Below are positions 35,001 through 50,000 of a DNA stretch of 64,000 nt, one piece after another. Source of the DNA: Sabellastarte sp. h YS-2021 (lineage: Eukaryota; Annelida; Polychaeta; Sabellida; Sabellidae); contig OZ024938.1 in assembly GCA_964017235.1 (NCBI GenBank), positions 57,465,816-57,529,815 on the forward strand. The letters are read 5' to 3'. A program made the position numbers and the translations under genes. The notes beneath the pieces were generated by a model. That model was not told where the DNA came from. It searched no databases and was given only the letters and a program-made list of their open reading frames with translations. Positions within the stretch are counted from its first letter, which is position 1. Every line of letters starts with the position of its first letter.

Positions 35001-38000
35001 TTTTAAACACAAAACAATAAATTCAATTAAAATTTTACAGTGCTTTATAAGGGTTGACAATACAATTTCCACTTGAAATCAGTACCTCAACTTGGCCCAT
35101 TTCTCGGATTTTGCATACACAAATCCCATATAAACATTTAATCTGTGTTGCTTCGGCTACCTTATATTGTGTTGATATATTGAGTATGATATTGTTCATC
35201 TTCACGAGTGATATGATATTTTTTTCCAGTTATAAACAAGTCAGCTTTCTTTCTACAGTTTAAAATTTTCCTCTTAATTCTTCCCAGCGTAAGTTTTTAT
35301 TACCATCCGAATAAAGATCACCTACCCCTTGGCGTCTAAGACAAGGTCAGGAATGCAGATTTCATCAGGACCACATGCCTTCAAAATATGTACCTCTTCT
35401 GTGATATAATCTGGTACAAATTGATTTTGAATAGCTTTTATACCATCAGGGTCAGGAAGACTATCTTCAACCACTCTGGACACCATCTTTATACGAATAG
35501 GTGATAATTTATCCCTCATGTTTTCCTGAATAGAAAGAAATGAGTTGAGACATCAAATATGAGTTAAGTCCAAATTTAACATTCTGCCTGTATCAAAGCC
35601 ACATATAACATCAGTAGGTACAAAGGTATTGAAGCTGTAAGATTGATTTTCCCCGTGACCTTTTCCCTATGACCTTTTATTGCTTTATATTTTATCTGCC
35701 ATTTTGTACAAGGAACACAAAGAATCTGGGTTTCATCCAGGAGCAGACATATACAGAGTGTCTCGGATTACCATTTAAATTTTGGTCCTCTTTCATTGGG
35801 TTCTATAGAATCATCATCCCCGCCACAATGTCATTCAGTGAGGAGAATGTCAATTACTGGAGAGTCTGGGCTGTACTTGTGCAGTTGAGATAGGTTAAAT
35901 ATCACTTCTAGTTCTGCCATAAAGGAGATATTGCTCCAAGTTAAAATATACAATATTGTCCACTCAAAAATTATCCTAGTGGGCCACGGCGGTGCAGTGG
36001 TAACACACTTGCCTACCACTTCTGAGGTCTGTGGTTCAAACCCCGGACTCTATGTGGAAAAGTTGGTAGTTGCTTACTGATGTTTGGCAGCTTACAATAC
36101 AGAACTTTGACCAACTGTATGTACTGGTTTCCTCTGCCCATGACTAACCATCGTGATATGATCCATATAGTGTTGAAAGCGACAATAAACCTCAAATAAA
36201 TAAATTAATTAAAAAATTTTCGGTGTCCCATATATCCACAAGGAGTAGATTCCTAAGGAACAAAACATAATTAGAACAAGTGCATTACCTAGCATTCTGG
36301 CATGTACGGAACATATAAATGAAGAATTTTAAACAATACCTGATGGTACACTGAAAAAAGAAAAAAAGGATAAAAATTTAATATTTTAATACTTCAAGCA
36401 CCAGTTTCAACAGGTTTAGAAGGACAAAGATTCAAACCAACAAAGATCACAGGGTCAATCCTTTTGATTCTTTTGCAGGTTTCTAAATCAAATACCCCAA
36501 TTGACCTGATATAGTCACGAGTATAATCTTGCTGGGTACAAATCTGATCTTTACACTCATGAAGGTCGGGTGAAAAGTGGCAGCGATCATAAATGTCCAT
36601 TCAAATATGCTTGAAATGTCTGGTTTCTCGCATATAATCTTGCAAGGTATTATTTAATACCTATCTTTGGTGATCATACCTTTCTTTACAGCCTTATGAC
36701 CTATCCTGTTCATTATTTTCATGATATGACCAATCTTCTTGTAAAATTATAGCAGAGTGATCTCAGCCTAGGAAGAGATAGGTGTTATAAGGGTGTTCTA
36801 AGTGAAAAAGTATTCATTGGCTTCCATGAGTAATCGTGACTTGGTCTTACAAGTTAACTATATGAAAAGTGGTACTTGGGAGGAGATTGTAAGAAATATC
36901 TATTTGGTCATAATGTACTGAGTGTTTGATTGTTTACTTATATTTTATCTATCATTTTGGCTCAGTACAATTTCAAGTTAAAAATCTGCTAAGTATGATA
37001 GGTCACCCTAAGAGAATTCAAGAAAATATTTATTAAAAGCTTGTGCAGAAGTTTGATCATCTGAACCTAACTGTATTTGGGTATTTACTTTTGTGCTTTA
37101 TGTACAATACCAAGTATTTAAGCATGAAATTATAACTGCAGCTACAGCTTTGCTAAGAGGTTTTTGCGGCTTCCACCTTACCTTTAGATATATTGTTTGT
37201 GTGGAATAGCAGCTGTTGTCACGGTTTTTGTACAAGTTTTGACTAAGGGTGTGTGTGTATGGATTATCAGGCTCCCTTCCAAAATAAGCTCTTTTGTTGA
37301 TAGTTTTCCCAATGTCCAGTGACATGGTTGTTTCGAAAACTACAAAACAAAATTAGCCGATTAACAAATAAACAAATGCACAATGTTTTGATAAAACATA
37401 TAAAATACGGTGAACAGGTTATATAATGATGATAAATTCTTATATTATTTTGTTCAAATTTCTTTCTCAAAAACAGGTAAGCCTACCTTGCTGTATCATT
37501 ATACATTGTGAGTGATATAATACTAGGCTTCCGCTGAATTACCTGATTTCAAATCTTTAATAATATTTTTATCTCAGTGTGCGGTATATCACCATTTGCA
37601 CAAATTTACTATGATACTCCAATGGCTTTATCATACCATTGTACTTACCTATTCTGTTTGGAGCATTATGTCCTTTGAATATAATGCAAGGGTCAAATGA
37701 AAGGCTAAAATGGAGAAACACAGGCACACAATTAAGCAGTCATTAGTAATTTATCATTGACTCAAAGGACTCAATTAATCATAAACATTTGATGTACTGA
37801 TGTATGTATATTTTGAGTTATAAAAGCAACCAATGTGTACATCTGTGTAAGGGATTCACTCAAATATCTACTAGTAATAGTAATCCACTAAAAAGTTTAT
37901 CTCACTTTCAAAATTACTGAAATATAGAATTGAATATCTTATTAAAAGGTAGATAAAGTAATTCGTATAGTCTGCATAATATGAAATAATGTGTCACGGG

Positions 38001-41000
38001 TGGGTCACTTTTTGGTTGGTTTCAGATAACATAAAATAAAAAGGCACATAAAAGTTTTTAAAAACTTTTTAAAAAGTTTTATAAAAATGTTATACTTTCT
38101 TAGTCATGTTTTCCCAACAATACATATCAAGTATACAACACATGTTTTAATTGAATTATAACTGAACTTTTCCCTTCTTGTAACTGTAATTGTAGTTGTA
38201 ATTGTACGAAAGCAGTTGTAATTGTAATTGTTTTTCCTCAGTCCATAGTAATTGTGTTTGTAATTGGCAACTGGTAATTGAAGAGGAAAGTGTAACTGAC
38301 CCAACCCTGACCACCACCCAGGTGAAGAAGGAAGCTACAAAGTCCCTGGGTCATGCCATTGATCCTTCAAAGATAAGTAAAAGCTCCTGGTCGACTTGAT
38401 ACAGACTGATATCCGAGGTTACCATAATTTGTCAGGATGCCTCCTCCCATTTTTACCTCATTGAAGAAGGCATACACCACCACATAAAGAAGGAAGTCAG
38501 CAATTTTAGGAAACCCTCAGAAGCTTGATTGAAACTGGAAATGACACTGAAACACCTTGCAACAGGTGAAATGTTCAAGTCCTTAAAGTACCACTGGCTG
38601 GTTGGCCGAATCACCACATGTAAATTCGTCCCTATTGTCTGCAGGGCCATCCTTGCTGAATTTCAGGAAGAGTATTTGATCTGCCCTACCACTCCAGAAG
38701 ACTGGAAAGAGATCGAGGAGACATTCAGAACCACATGGAATGTCCCCCATTCTCCTGGGGCTTTAGATGGGAAACATATTGCCATGAAGAAGCCAAAGAA
38801 ATCTGGGAGTGAATTTTACAATTATAAGGGCTTCTTTTCCCTAGTGCTGCTGGCCCTAGCTGATGCAGACTAGAGATTCCTCTGGGTATATGTTGAGTTA
38901 AGCGAATCTTCATCAGATGCACAAACATTTAACTGCATCAAGTTGAAGAAAAAGACTGAGAATGGCACCTTCGGGCTTCCTCCACCTGAACCCCCAGGGG
39001 AGGGCCAGATTTGCACTGCTTTTTGCTGGGTGATGACAACCTCGCCTTCATGCCACAGTTTGTTAAAAAATACAGCAGAAGACAACTCACAAGGGAAGAG
39101 AGAATAGCAAACAACACGATTTCTAGAGGCAGAAGGGTAGGGAGAATGCCTTTGACATTCCAGTAAGCAGATTCAGTGTCCTACTAGGCACAATGGTGCA
39201 AAGGCTGAAGGTTGTCAGAGACATTGTTTTGACATGTGTTGTGTTGCACAACATGCTGAAGACACACCAAGGCGGAGTAGTCAGGGAACCCACCAGATGA
39301 CATAACAGCCATAGCAAATGAATCAGTAGAAAATGTGCCTGAGGAAAACTGAGGGAATCCTTAGAGGGAGGTAAAGGATCAGTGAGAACTACTGAAGGAT
39401 TACTTGAATCCCATTGGTGCATTGGCAGAAATGTGACGACTTACCCTGATAACAGAAGAAGCTGGCATCTATCAGTCCTTTCCAGGACTATCCAATTATT
39501 CCAAGAACTTTTAAGCTAGTATTGTACCAATGTCCCCCATAATTTCCAACAAATTTCTCCCAAAATGTTCAATAAATTACCAACAATTTTTCAAACAATT
39601 TCCCCAAAATATCACAAGTTACATTATAATGTTTAATAATATCTACACAAGTCCCAAAAATGTCCCACAGTAAAAGTCAAAATTTGTAAACCTTCATATT
39701 TTGTTCTTCTTTGGAACTGGATGTAAGCTAAAAAGTTTACCAAAATGATATTTTGTTTTGAAAATTTAAAAATAATTCTAACTTTAAAACTTCCTGAAAT
39801 GTCAAAATCGTATTATAATTTAGAAGTTTGCAAAAGGTCAAAAGTCAAAGGTCAAATTCAAAGGTCAAAATCATTTGAAAATTGAAAAAGTTTCTCAAAA
39901 GGCAGTCTTTTTTCAAATTGATACATTTAGAAAGTTTCTAAAGATTACAATGTTTTTGAAAGTTTCCAAGTTTTTTCAAAGGTCAGAATTTTTTATAGTC
40001 CACATTAAGTTTTGTTGATTTTTTCACTCACTCAGTCACTCACTTATTTTGTTTCTTGTGTTTTGGGGTCAGGTGTGGGATGGTGTTTTTGGGTTTTTTT
40101 TAAACATGCAGCTTATTAATTGTTTTGGGAAGATTCAGGTGGTCTTGAGATGGACTTATGAATCAACAGAGGCGATGTGTTGATGCGGATCGCTTGGTGT
40201 AAAAGGGTGGATTGTTTCCATCCTCTGGTAGCTCATATTCCCAAAAAGACAAGAGTGGTCGGAGATGTTGTGGGAACTTTCTTCTTCTGTGACAGAGGCT
40301 ACAGGAGGTTGGTTGAAACTCTTGGTAGGGCTGATGGTGAAATGTAGCTGTCGTGAAGTGCCGGGTCATTGATTGTCAACAACTAAGTATGAAGTCTTCT
40401 GGCCTCTGGGCTGTTGTCTTATTGACACCACTTGACTTTGTTAAAATGGTTGTATGTGGCTGCTGTGGCTGATAAGTCTGTGGCACAAATGTGGAAATGG
40501 CACTGGAGCTCCTAGAAAGTGTAGGTTGTTGGGGTTGACAGTTCTTTTCCTCGGCCTTGCTCTGTATCCCACTTAAAGTTTAACTGCCACATTTCTAAAA
40601 GTCTGGAAGTATCTTTTCTCCATAATTTCTACTGCCAAGTAGTAGTAGGCTGTTCTGGTCATCTGCTGTCTGAGGCCGAGGAAAGATATGAGCAAATTGA
40701 TCCATGACCTGCTGGACATATGATGAAGGCTGGGACACTGCACTTGTACTTGCAGTACTGTAAATGAATGACTGATGTGTTGTGTCAGAGCAGATGCTGG
40801 TCTCCATACTGTCAGTATCTGTGGATCCTTGTGAAATGTTGTGGGCTGAGGCTACACTAGCACTGGCTCCTCTCTGTGTTGACTTAAATCCAGAAGACTT
40901 GCTAAGGTCCTTCCTTCTGAAGTGGATCTTTAAAAATAGAATTTATCTTGAATCCAGTTCTGCCTCTCTGTCATTTCTTTGGGAGTCTGGCCAGATTTTG

Positions 41001-44000
41001 ACTGCTTAAATTTCCATAGCGAGTCCTTTGGGACTCAAGAAAAGTCTTGCACACTTTCATTGAGAGCTTGCATCTATTTGTGGATCTCCCACATGCAATC
41101 CTTCCTGGTCTTGTCCTGAAAGTGCTCGTTATTTTTGTCGTAAAGCTTCTCATGATCCTTGACAAAGTCTACTTTTGTCCCTTCATCTGAGTGTATCAAA
41201 GATATGTTCGTCATATGCCTTATTTGCACCTGGATTGGCACTTAGTAGATGTGGTGGTCTCTCCTCCACCCTCTGTGGCCATTTCAAATTCACTCCTCTC
41301 AGTTCTTGGTCTTTAGTTGGCCACTGCCTCCTCTGTCTGTGAAGTTTCTTCCTGTGCAGTTTCCGCCATCCTGGCTTTCCCCCTCTCCTCCCTCTCCTCC
41401 CTCTGTTTCTCTGCCTTCTCCCTCTCTCTCTGTTGTCTCTCCTCCCGCCTCCTCTGGATGTCAGCAGCTGTATCTCCCAACTCAAACTCTGTAGGTGTGT
41501 CTGTCGGGACTTCTATCTTCATCTCATTCTTTCTTAGGACCCATCTTAGAAATTAAATCAAAGTAGTGCTTTAAAAACAAAAAAAAACCTATCAGCTTGC
41601 CAGCAAAAGTTATTTCTGTGCACTAAATCCTAAGTTTGCAAAAAACCCACAAAAGCCTATCTCAGTGCTACCAGGCATAATCCGTCGGTTTTGAAAATCC
41701 AAATGATGCATACTGCATGCTGACTCATCTTTTATAGACACCGAGCCCATAACCGACAAGCTCTGACTCAGTGAAATGACGTCCTACACACTTCCCAACT
41801 TGTCTGTTGCTGTAACCACCTTGTAGATTTTATTTTACATCTTATCCTGCTGTGTTCCCAGCCTGTAATGCTGTGATGCAACTGACTCTGCGACCCAAGA
41901 CTTAGACACTTCATTTATTGATGGGAAGCCAAAAAGTCAGGTCATGGTTGCTTACGACAGGCCAGTATTGTCGGTATTGTTCTATGGCCTGCCAAGGAGT
42001 GGTCAGAGTACTTGAATACGACATTGTGGAAAGTGTTTCCCCACAAGAGAGCAACAGTATACGACAAGTCTGGAAGTGAACATGACAGGACACATAGAGG
42101 GATTCCAAGTGTGCAGAGCTATGGTCGGCATCAAGAATCATGGAGGGACAGTGAAATATGAAACATGTTTGATATTTTGCCCACCCACCATGACAAATCC
42201 CAACAAGTCCAAACTAACTCTGAAAACATTGCTCCTGACCCTAAAAAATGTATAGTTACCAATTAGAGGCTCCAGTCGATCACCCCCAGTAACATAACCC
42301 TGCTAACAATAAATATGGAAACTTTGAGTCTTTTGTTCCAACTGGTCCTCGGGAACTGTTGTTGCTGGAAGCTTTTTTGTTTGATCTTTGGTATATTTTT
42401 ATCAGTCTTTGGTCTGGAAAAACCCTCCAAATTTAACTGAACTACAGTTACCACGGAGATATGCAGTCACATATTTTTGTAAACTCCTTGCAGCATTAGC
42501 AACTGCTGAGGGTTCATATATATTGCTAAAAGCATTAGAACTAGTAATAACATTAAAAAATTATTGGCACCCTGCAGTATCATACTTAAGCTACAGTATC
42601 AGAGCCACACATATTGATAGGTATAATTATAATGGGTTAAATAAACATAGAACAACTGACAAACTTTCGTAATTATAGATATATCTAAGTGAAATGCACC
42701 CACCAGGAGATAGCTGTACCAGATGAGTCACATTCTTTTTTCCGAAGGTCAACTATATTGGTGCTGAATCTCATTTCTAAAGAGAATCTCACAACTGGAC
42801 GAGATCTAAGTGAAAAAGCTGTGTCACTGCCAAAGGCACCAATGGCAATATCTGCAAAGATATGACTTATTAATCTACTTTTATTCTGTGAAATACTTTG
42901 TTTTTCTGCAGCATTCTAAAACTATACTAATATGTTGAAGGAACAGAAGTTTTTCAAAACAGGATGTTATTATTTCTAACAATTACGGGTTTGATTACAG
43001 TCAAACTTGTATATAAAGACCACACAAGAGAGGTTTTAGTTAGTTTTCAGGTTCCATTGAGTGGTCTCTTGTAAGGAGGTTTTTTGTGTCCTTGGGAATG
43101 CTTTTAGTGGTCTCTGGTCACAACTAAGGAGTGGTCACTATTCGGGGTATGTTTTATATCTAAATTTCCTTGGGGGAATAAAAGCGGTCTCAACTAGCAA
43201 GTGGTCTCTGTTCGAGAGTGGTCACATGTACAAGTTTGACTATATTTAGTTGGTAAACTTAGAATACTAGCACTCTGGCAAGTTGACCCAAAGGCTTATA
43301 ACCCTTGAAGTTTAACCTAAATTTGAGACTAGGTAGTAACTAGTATGTAATACAAACACAAGTATGAATCAAGTGATAGATGGGCATACATACTCAGCAT
43401 ATTTAAGTCTCACCTATGTTACTTAGCTTTTCCGTGATAAAATTCTGGTCAGCCAGTTTTATTTTCTTAGATTAGATATTGCCTTAGATTTTTCTTGCAC
43501 AGAATAAGTGTATAAAAAGTATTTTTATATTAAATAAGATAAGATAGGTTTAAGGTTTCTATAGGTTTAAGATAGGTAAAAGTTTCATTTTACGATTTTT
43601 TATTTGAGTATCGAAATTCTAAAATCAAAACTAAAAAACAACGAGACCTTAAGGACTTTAGACCTTGGGACATCCCCCAGAGACACAAAGAAAAGACAGT
43701 TTCCATTTTTAGCTGCAAGGGTCTATATTGTCCTTTTAAAAATATATATATTTAATTCTATAGTTATAGCTGTTTGTATTGTGGTAAGGTAATATATGTC
43801 AATATGAGCAGATGTAACAGCAACATACCTCAAAAAGGGAGAAATACTGTTCTACATGGGGGTAAAACATGTGGAAAAAACACAATGGGAACATTTTTGA
43901 GACATTTAGAGCAAGCTTTGTGGTAACATTGCATCTGTGAAGTCATATTTTACAAAATCGCCACTGGCGGCCATGTTCTTTCAGCAATTTTGTCCAAAAT

Positions 44001-47000
44001 CAATACGGTTCCTCTCGTAAGTGATATCATTGACTGTCCAAAGTTTGAAGACAAAAATCAGTGAAAGCAGTCTAGACTTACACAAGCTATAAAACTGTGT
44101 GCCAGTCATATTAAAAACAAGATGGCGAACACAATTTTTTTTTCAAAAGTTGTCTCCCTTAACCCTTAAATAAAAATAGGAAACCTGACATTGAATATCT
44201 ATAATTGTTTTGCTTTGAAGACTCTGTATAGAGTTGACAAGTGCTGGGTCAGCAAAATGTCAACATTTATTTCAACAGTCATATTTTTTTAATATGGCAA
44301 AAAATGTTCTGTACAGGATTAAACATATTGCAAAACACAATGGGGTACATTTTTTCAATAAAAAAAAACACAAAAATGTAAAGAAATTCCAATTTGTCAG
44401 GGAAATAGAAGGAGGTTTCCCTCAATAGGGAATTTCACATATTCTACTGTTTTTTTTTTCACTCTGTATAAGCACATGTACTTACCTTGATAACCATTGC
44501 TATCATAATCCCTGCCACCAGCCAGGGAATACCCAAATAGTTTGACACTTGAGATGAGGTCAGCCCCATGAATAATCTGAGAAACCTCTGTCCTGAGACC
44601 AGATATTGCTCCATAGTATGCAAAAACTACTCCACTGTTATCTTTGCCGCCATATGGAGCACCAACTATCAGATCTTAAAAAATAGAACATACAACATAA
44701 ACATAAGATGTCACAAATAAATCACACACAAGGGAACTTTTTCAAAGAGGAAGCAATTTGTTTTCACCCTACAGCCTTTAAGAGCCATGTTTTCACCCAT
44801 GGCATAAGGATAGGCGGGAGGACCTTGTAAAAAGTTTGTCTGGGCTGTATCTCAGAAACAGTAAGGTATAGAAAGTTGATACTTTGTAGCGACATTGTTT
44901 AGCGGTAGTGGCTATGCAATGTCATGGTATAACTTTGATTTGCCTTTTGACCTTGCCATAGTAACCGTGACCTTTATCATGTCAATTATTAGCTGTAAGA
45001 AGTCGATACTTGATAGGGACTTGATTAGAAGGTGTAGGTGGTGCAACATCATGGAGTGATCTTGATTTGACCTTGCCGTAGTGATCTTGACCTTTAAAAT
45101 AACTTATTATACAACTTACTATTATATACACTTATACTAAATAGTGCTATTTCCATTGATATCTATACTTTAAGTAATAAATCTTACAGCTTCAAAATTT
45201 TTAGTTTACTGATAAATGCGGACATCTTGCTGTTGCATTGCCTCGTTTTAATACTTTATCTTTACATTTACTTTCTCTTAGATGTTATTTTCTCTACTGA
45301 AACATTATTTTAGATTCATATAACTGACACTGTTTGCTCAGAAAAGTCTCCTAATCATTTCTGTTTCACTTCTTCTATATCTCATGGTGTAAAACTTGTT
45401 CCCCCAGGCTGTGGGGTATCGACATCTCTGATGTTATTTTCTATTTATGTGCACTGTGTGACATATAAATTTATTTATATTTATAATGTGCCATATAAAT
45501 TTACTTATGTATAATATGTATCATACATATTTACAACTTTGTATAATATGTGCCACATTAATATATTATTTATGCTTAGTATATATTAAATAACTTTACT
45601 TTTTATGTTAAGTATGTGTCATTTCAATTTACTAGTTTTGTATAGTATATGCCACATATGTTTACATTTGTGTATACTATGTACCATATAAATCATTACT
45701 GAATATGTTATTATTGAATTTCTGGCTTATTAAATGTAAATCTGCCATTTTGTTATTGCAGTTACCACTCGAGCATAGTGCCAGCTCTGTCAATTTTAAG
45801 AGTGACTTGAGTACTCAAATTCAATACAGAAACATATTCCTCACATCTTAAGGCCAATTTGGTAGTTTTCTCAAATATGAACGTTTGGCTTTAATTTATG
45901 GTAAAAGAAGATGTATATAATACTTTAATGTGGCTTCAAGTCTAAGTAGTGACATAGCATATTAAATTTTGTGAAAAAAAATTCCACAGTTCCTAATGCC
46001 ACATTCCTTAAATCCTTTCCAACTTGTTGCTATGTTATTGGAAAATCGTCTCATGATATTTCAAACTGGGTTCCAAGAAGCTTATGTTACAGGTGACTTA
46101 ATTGTGGGTGGAAATAGCAAGAATATAATACATTAATGAGGGTGCCAAAACAATAAGGATTACATAACTTTAGCAATTACAACATATCTATCCCATAGTT
46201 TTCAGTGCCTCATTTCTCTGTCGTGTGCCAGTTATATGTGAACCTTTGAATTTATTATGGTGAAAACAAGATACATACCCCCATAACCATCAGCATTTAA
46301 ATCACCAGCACTTGCAACTGCTAACCCAAATCTGCTCTGATCTTGGAGAGATTCTGTGAGCATTGTTGTTTCATCATTGAAGCCAATCTATAAGTATAAC
46401 AGGAAACTGAAAGATTCATCATGAAACCACTAGTCAGTAGACAGGTAACACATACATACAGTGGTACATTGGTACAGACAGGATAATCACAATGAAAAAT
46501 GGGCCAGTGATTTATTTATTTGGGTTTAACTTGGCTTTCAACACATTGTGTGGGTTTTATCCCAATGGATTGTTGTAAGGCCATGGGGAAACCAGTACAT
46601 ACTAGCTGATCAAGACTCTACACTGTAAACTGTTTAGCATCGGCAACCAACTATCACCTTTCCCACAGAGGGTCTGGGGTTTGAACCACAGACCTCAGAA
46701 GTGAGAGGTGAGTGTGTTGCCCACAGAACAACCTTGTAAACTTGTTCAGGTAATTTTGTGTATCTTTTTGAATTTGTTTTAAGAGATGTACCTTGATTGG
46801 CAGACAACAGAATTTATTCTTAAAAACTTACATATTGGACCATAATGTAAGACTTTCATGAAAAAAAAGAAAAAGAAAACAGTTTCCACTTTTTATGTCA
46901 AGTACATTGCGTGGTGGATAACTATAACAATAAAGAATCCTTTTAAGTATTTAGAAGATTACTTACCTGTTGAGATTGGTAGAATACATATACTCGCCCA

Positions 47001-50000
47001 ACTTCAAAAAGATTCCTGTCATAAGCAGAGTACATTGGAGCACCAACTGCTAAATCATCTAAGCTGTAAAAGAGATTTAAATATTCATAACTCATCAAAG
47101 GTTCCAATCACTATTGTTCCCCGTCATAACTTGACACACCTTGACCATAGAAGCCTTGCTTGTAAAATACTGTAGAACATAAATTGTAAATAGACTTTAA
47201 GCTCAAGAAGTCATATCAATTAACCTTTTACAGTGCCTTTTAAGGGGCGATCATATAAATTCTACTTGAGAGTAGAAATTTCTATCAGAGCCCCAACTAA
47301 GTACAAAACCCTTGATAAGCTTTTAGAAATCCTCCCCAAAAAAAGGAAAATTAATTTTTGTTCATTCTCACTTCGATTTCCTTTTATAATATTGATTCAT
47401 CCACAGAAATGTACGAGTGTTGCCGATGACAATCATTTGTCCAGAAAAACATTCTATGTTGCAGTTTATGCTGAATTGAGATGTTTGCCAAGTTAAGGCA
47501 CAAAGTAGCAGTCAAAACACTCGGAGAGCACAGTCCTGTGTCACGCAACTCGTTTCTACCCCTATTTTTGTCTGTTCTGAAATCCGTAATTTTCCTAGAA
47601 TTTAGATCAAACTTAGGTATATTATAGACAATATTGTGTAAGGGTCCTGTATTTTCTTGCCCAGTTTTGTAAAGGCCTACTATCTACTTAGAAGGCTTCT
47701 AAATGCTGGTAGTCTACTAAGTCTGTGCTCTCTATTTCACCAAGATAGTATTCTACTAAGTATTTAGAAGAACCTTCTCAGTAGGCTTCTGAATAAGTAG
47801 ACTTCTAAACTTGTAGTAGACTACTAAATCTTTAGCAGTCTTGTATATCTAGTATAATTCTACTATATGTGGGATGTTTTTCAGAAAGGCATTCTATAAT
47901 AACTTGTTTACTAAATTCCAAACTAAATTTAGTAATCCCTCTAGGCTATTCAAAACTTAGTAAGTGTTTATGGTAATGTCTGCTTTTGTGCTCTCCCAAC
48001 TAGAAGCCCAACTATCTCATGAATTGGGAAGGTCCTTAGTATGATCTCAGTGGAACACCTTGGTAGCTCCTACTAGGAACCTACTAAGGTGAACATTTAG
48101 TAGCACACTATCTGCTATATTTAGTAGGCCTTTGTGAAACTGGGCCCTGAAAAATTAATTACGGAGGTAAATATACATACTGATGATGGCCCTATGTTGC
48201 AATGATAAAAGAAACTGAAAAAAAATTCCTTGATCCAGCCTGTGACTTTGATCACCAAGAAAATCACCAATCTATTGCCATTGTCAACATTTCCTGAAAA
48301 TCTCACCATAATCCTTCCGTAAGGTTTTGAATTATTTTGCAAATACAGACATACGACAGAGAAATACCACGATTTATACTTTGAAATAAAATGTCAGTTA
48401 TCTTATTAATTTTGTCTGTACATGAAAAATTAACCTGGTCATCTGAAGGGGGAGCGAGGCCATATTGTAGCACAAAGTGATATCTAAATTCGGTTTTCTT
48501 CAAAGATTATCAAGATTTAGATCATGAAACAAGAGATGTTTGCATGGTTTTTTTTTTTGGTCGGGGGATATCCACATGTATAACTCAAAAACCATTAAAT
48601 GGGTGTTATATGGGTCTATTCATTATTATTCCAGAGCTATATCCATGATCCTCGTCTGACATTTTTGCACTATCCATAAATCAGGGGTTTTCAGTTCTCG
48701 GATATTTCTTGCTTAACATTTCTGCATGGATTTTAATGTAATAAACATGAGCAGAAGCTCTGTAAAACACCTTTCTAATTGTATGTAACGTATTGAATGT
48801 ATGTAACATATGGTATGTAATATACTGAAGTGTCAATGGAATTGTTAATTTTCTATGTAGAGTAAAATTAAGAGGAGTTAACAAAGATTTACCCATCTCC
48901 ATTAAAGTCACCAACAGACATACAGTAACCAAAATATTCTCCCATCTGTCCTCCTGCCAGTGTGAAGCCTAAAGATGCAAATGTGTGGTCATAGAAGTTC
49001 AGCTGAAAACATAAGACAGTCAATTATACATATATTGAGATTGAATAGCCTTACCTTTCCTCTAATACTTTCCCTTTATAGTACTTAACACAGTCAGAAT
49101 GTTGGTAATTTCCTCGTTGTACCAGAGTTACATCCATATACTCGAAAGTCTGTCAAACAGTTTGGTTATATCTTTGGTTTTGATGTTCTGACAGTTTAAA
49201 ATGCTCTTCCTGAATGAGACTGTGTGCCTTCTGTTGCATCTTTCAGGAGGAAGCCGAAATCCTACCTCTACACCAAAGCATACCAGCCTCTGTCTCTAAA
49301 TTTCAACTGTGTTCTTTGTGGTGCTGACCACCTTTCCTATCTTTAGACACTGAAATTGGTTGAATATTTTTGTCATGTTTTTCCTCAAAGTGCCCTTTAT
49401 GAAAGGGAGATTAAGTGCTATAAAAGCCTAATTGTAATTAGAATTACAATTATATTCAAAATGTATAGTATAAAACATTCTTTTTGGAAATAGTATCTGG
49501 TGTCCATTAAATGGTAGTTTAGTCCATTTCTTTTTTTACTATTATAATATTAATATAATATTTATAATAATATAATATTAATACTGACAATTTTGGAAAC
49601 CTTTTTCTGTTATTAACTCCACCAAGGAGTTTTCATTTTTAAGCAATGTTTGTTTGAAAAATAACTTAAAAAGTTATGGACAGATTAAAACTCCAGCTCA
49701 CCGTGCCAACCAAGTCCCTTCGTGGAGCAGCTGAAACATAATCTGGAAAACAAATATTGTAAAACTTAATTTCAGTTTCATGTCACAACACACCAGTCTT
49801 ATGGATGAAGGCCTTTGTGAATTGTTTTTGACTTAAAAGTGGGTTACTGTTGTGTAAATTACTGTGCTTATAGTGACTTGAGGATGCTACAGTGGTACAA
49901 AACCACGTGTAAGACTGGGTTGTTTGTAGGTTTAATCTGACAAGTCTATAATATACAGACTTAAAAGAAACACAGTAAATGCAGGTTTGCACAGTTTATG

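Larger units (their letters stand above)
38300..41560. mobile_element. decayed PIF/Harbinger DNA transposon with both genes
   Basis: A HARBI1-type transposase remnant on plus (38455-39300) and a MADF-domain protein remnant on minus (40595-41522) face each other in one integrin intron. PIF/Harbinger elements characteristically carry a DDE transposase plus a DNA-binding Myb/MADF-like partner (family knowledge). I could not identify terminal inverted repeats or a 3-bp TWA target duplication, so the limits are approximate. Both genes are broken, so the element is dead. Confidence 0.7.

Noticed and set aside
36345..36355. 11-bp microexon between CAG and GT on the minus strand
   Set aside because: Including it would break the frame; the exons at 37182-37339 and 35326-35525 join cleanly in phase 0 without it.
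36394..36600. 68-codon minus-strand frame with several cysteines in an integrin intron
   Set aside because: No recognisable domain, no splice logic and not part of the integrin frame. It may be a transposon fragment, but I cannot support it.
41249..41556. Serine/proline-rich plus-strand frames of about 80 codons
   Set aside because: Antisense of the low-complexity coil of the MADF-protein remnant.
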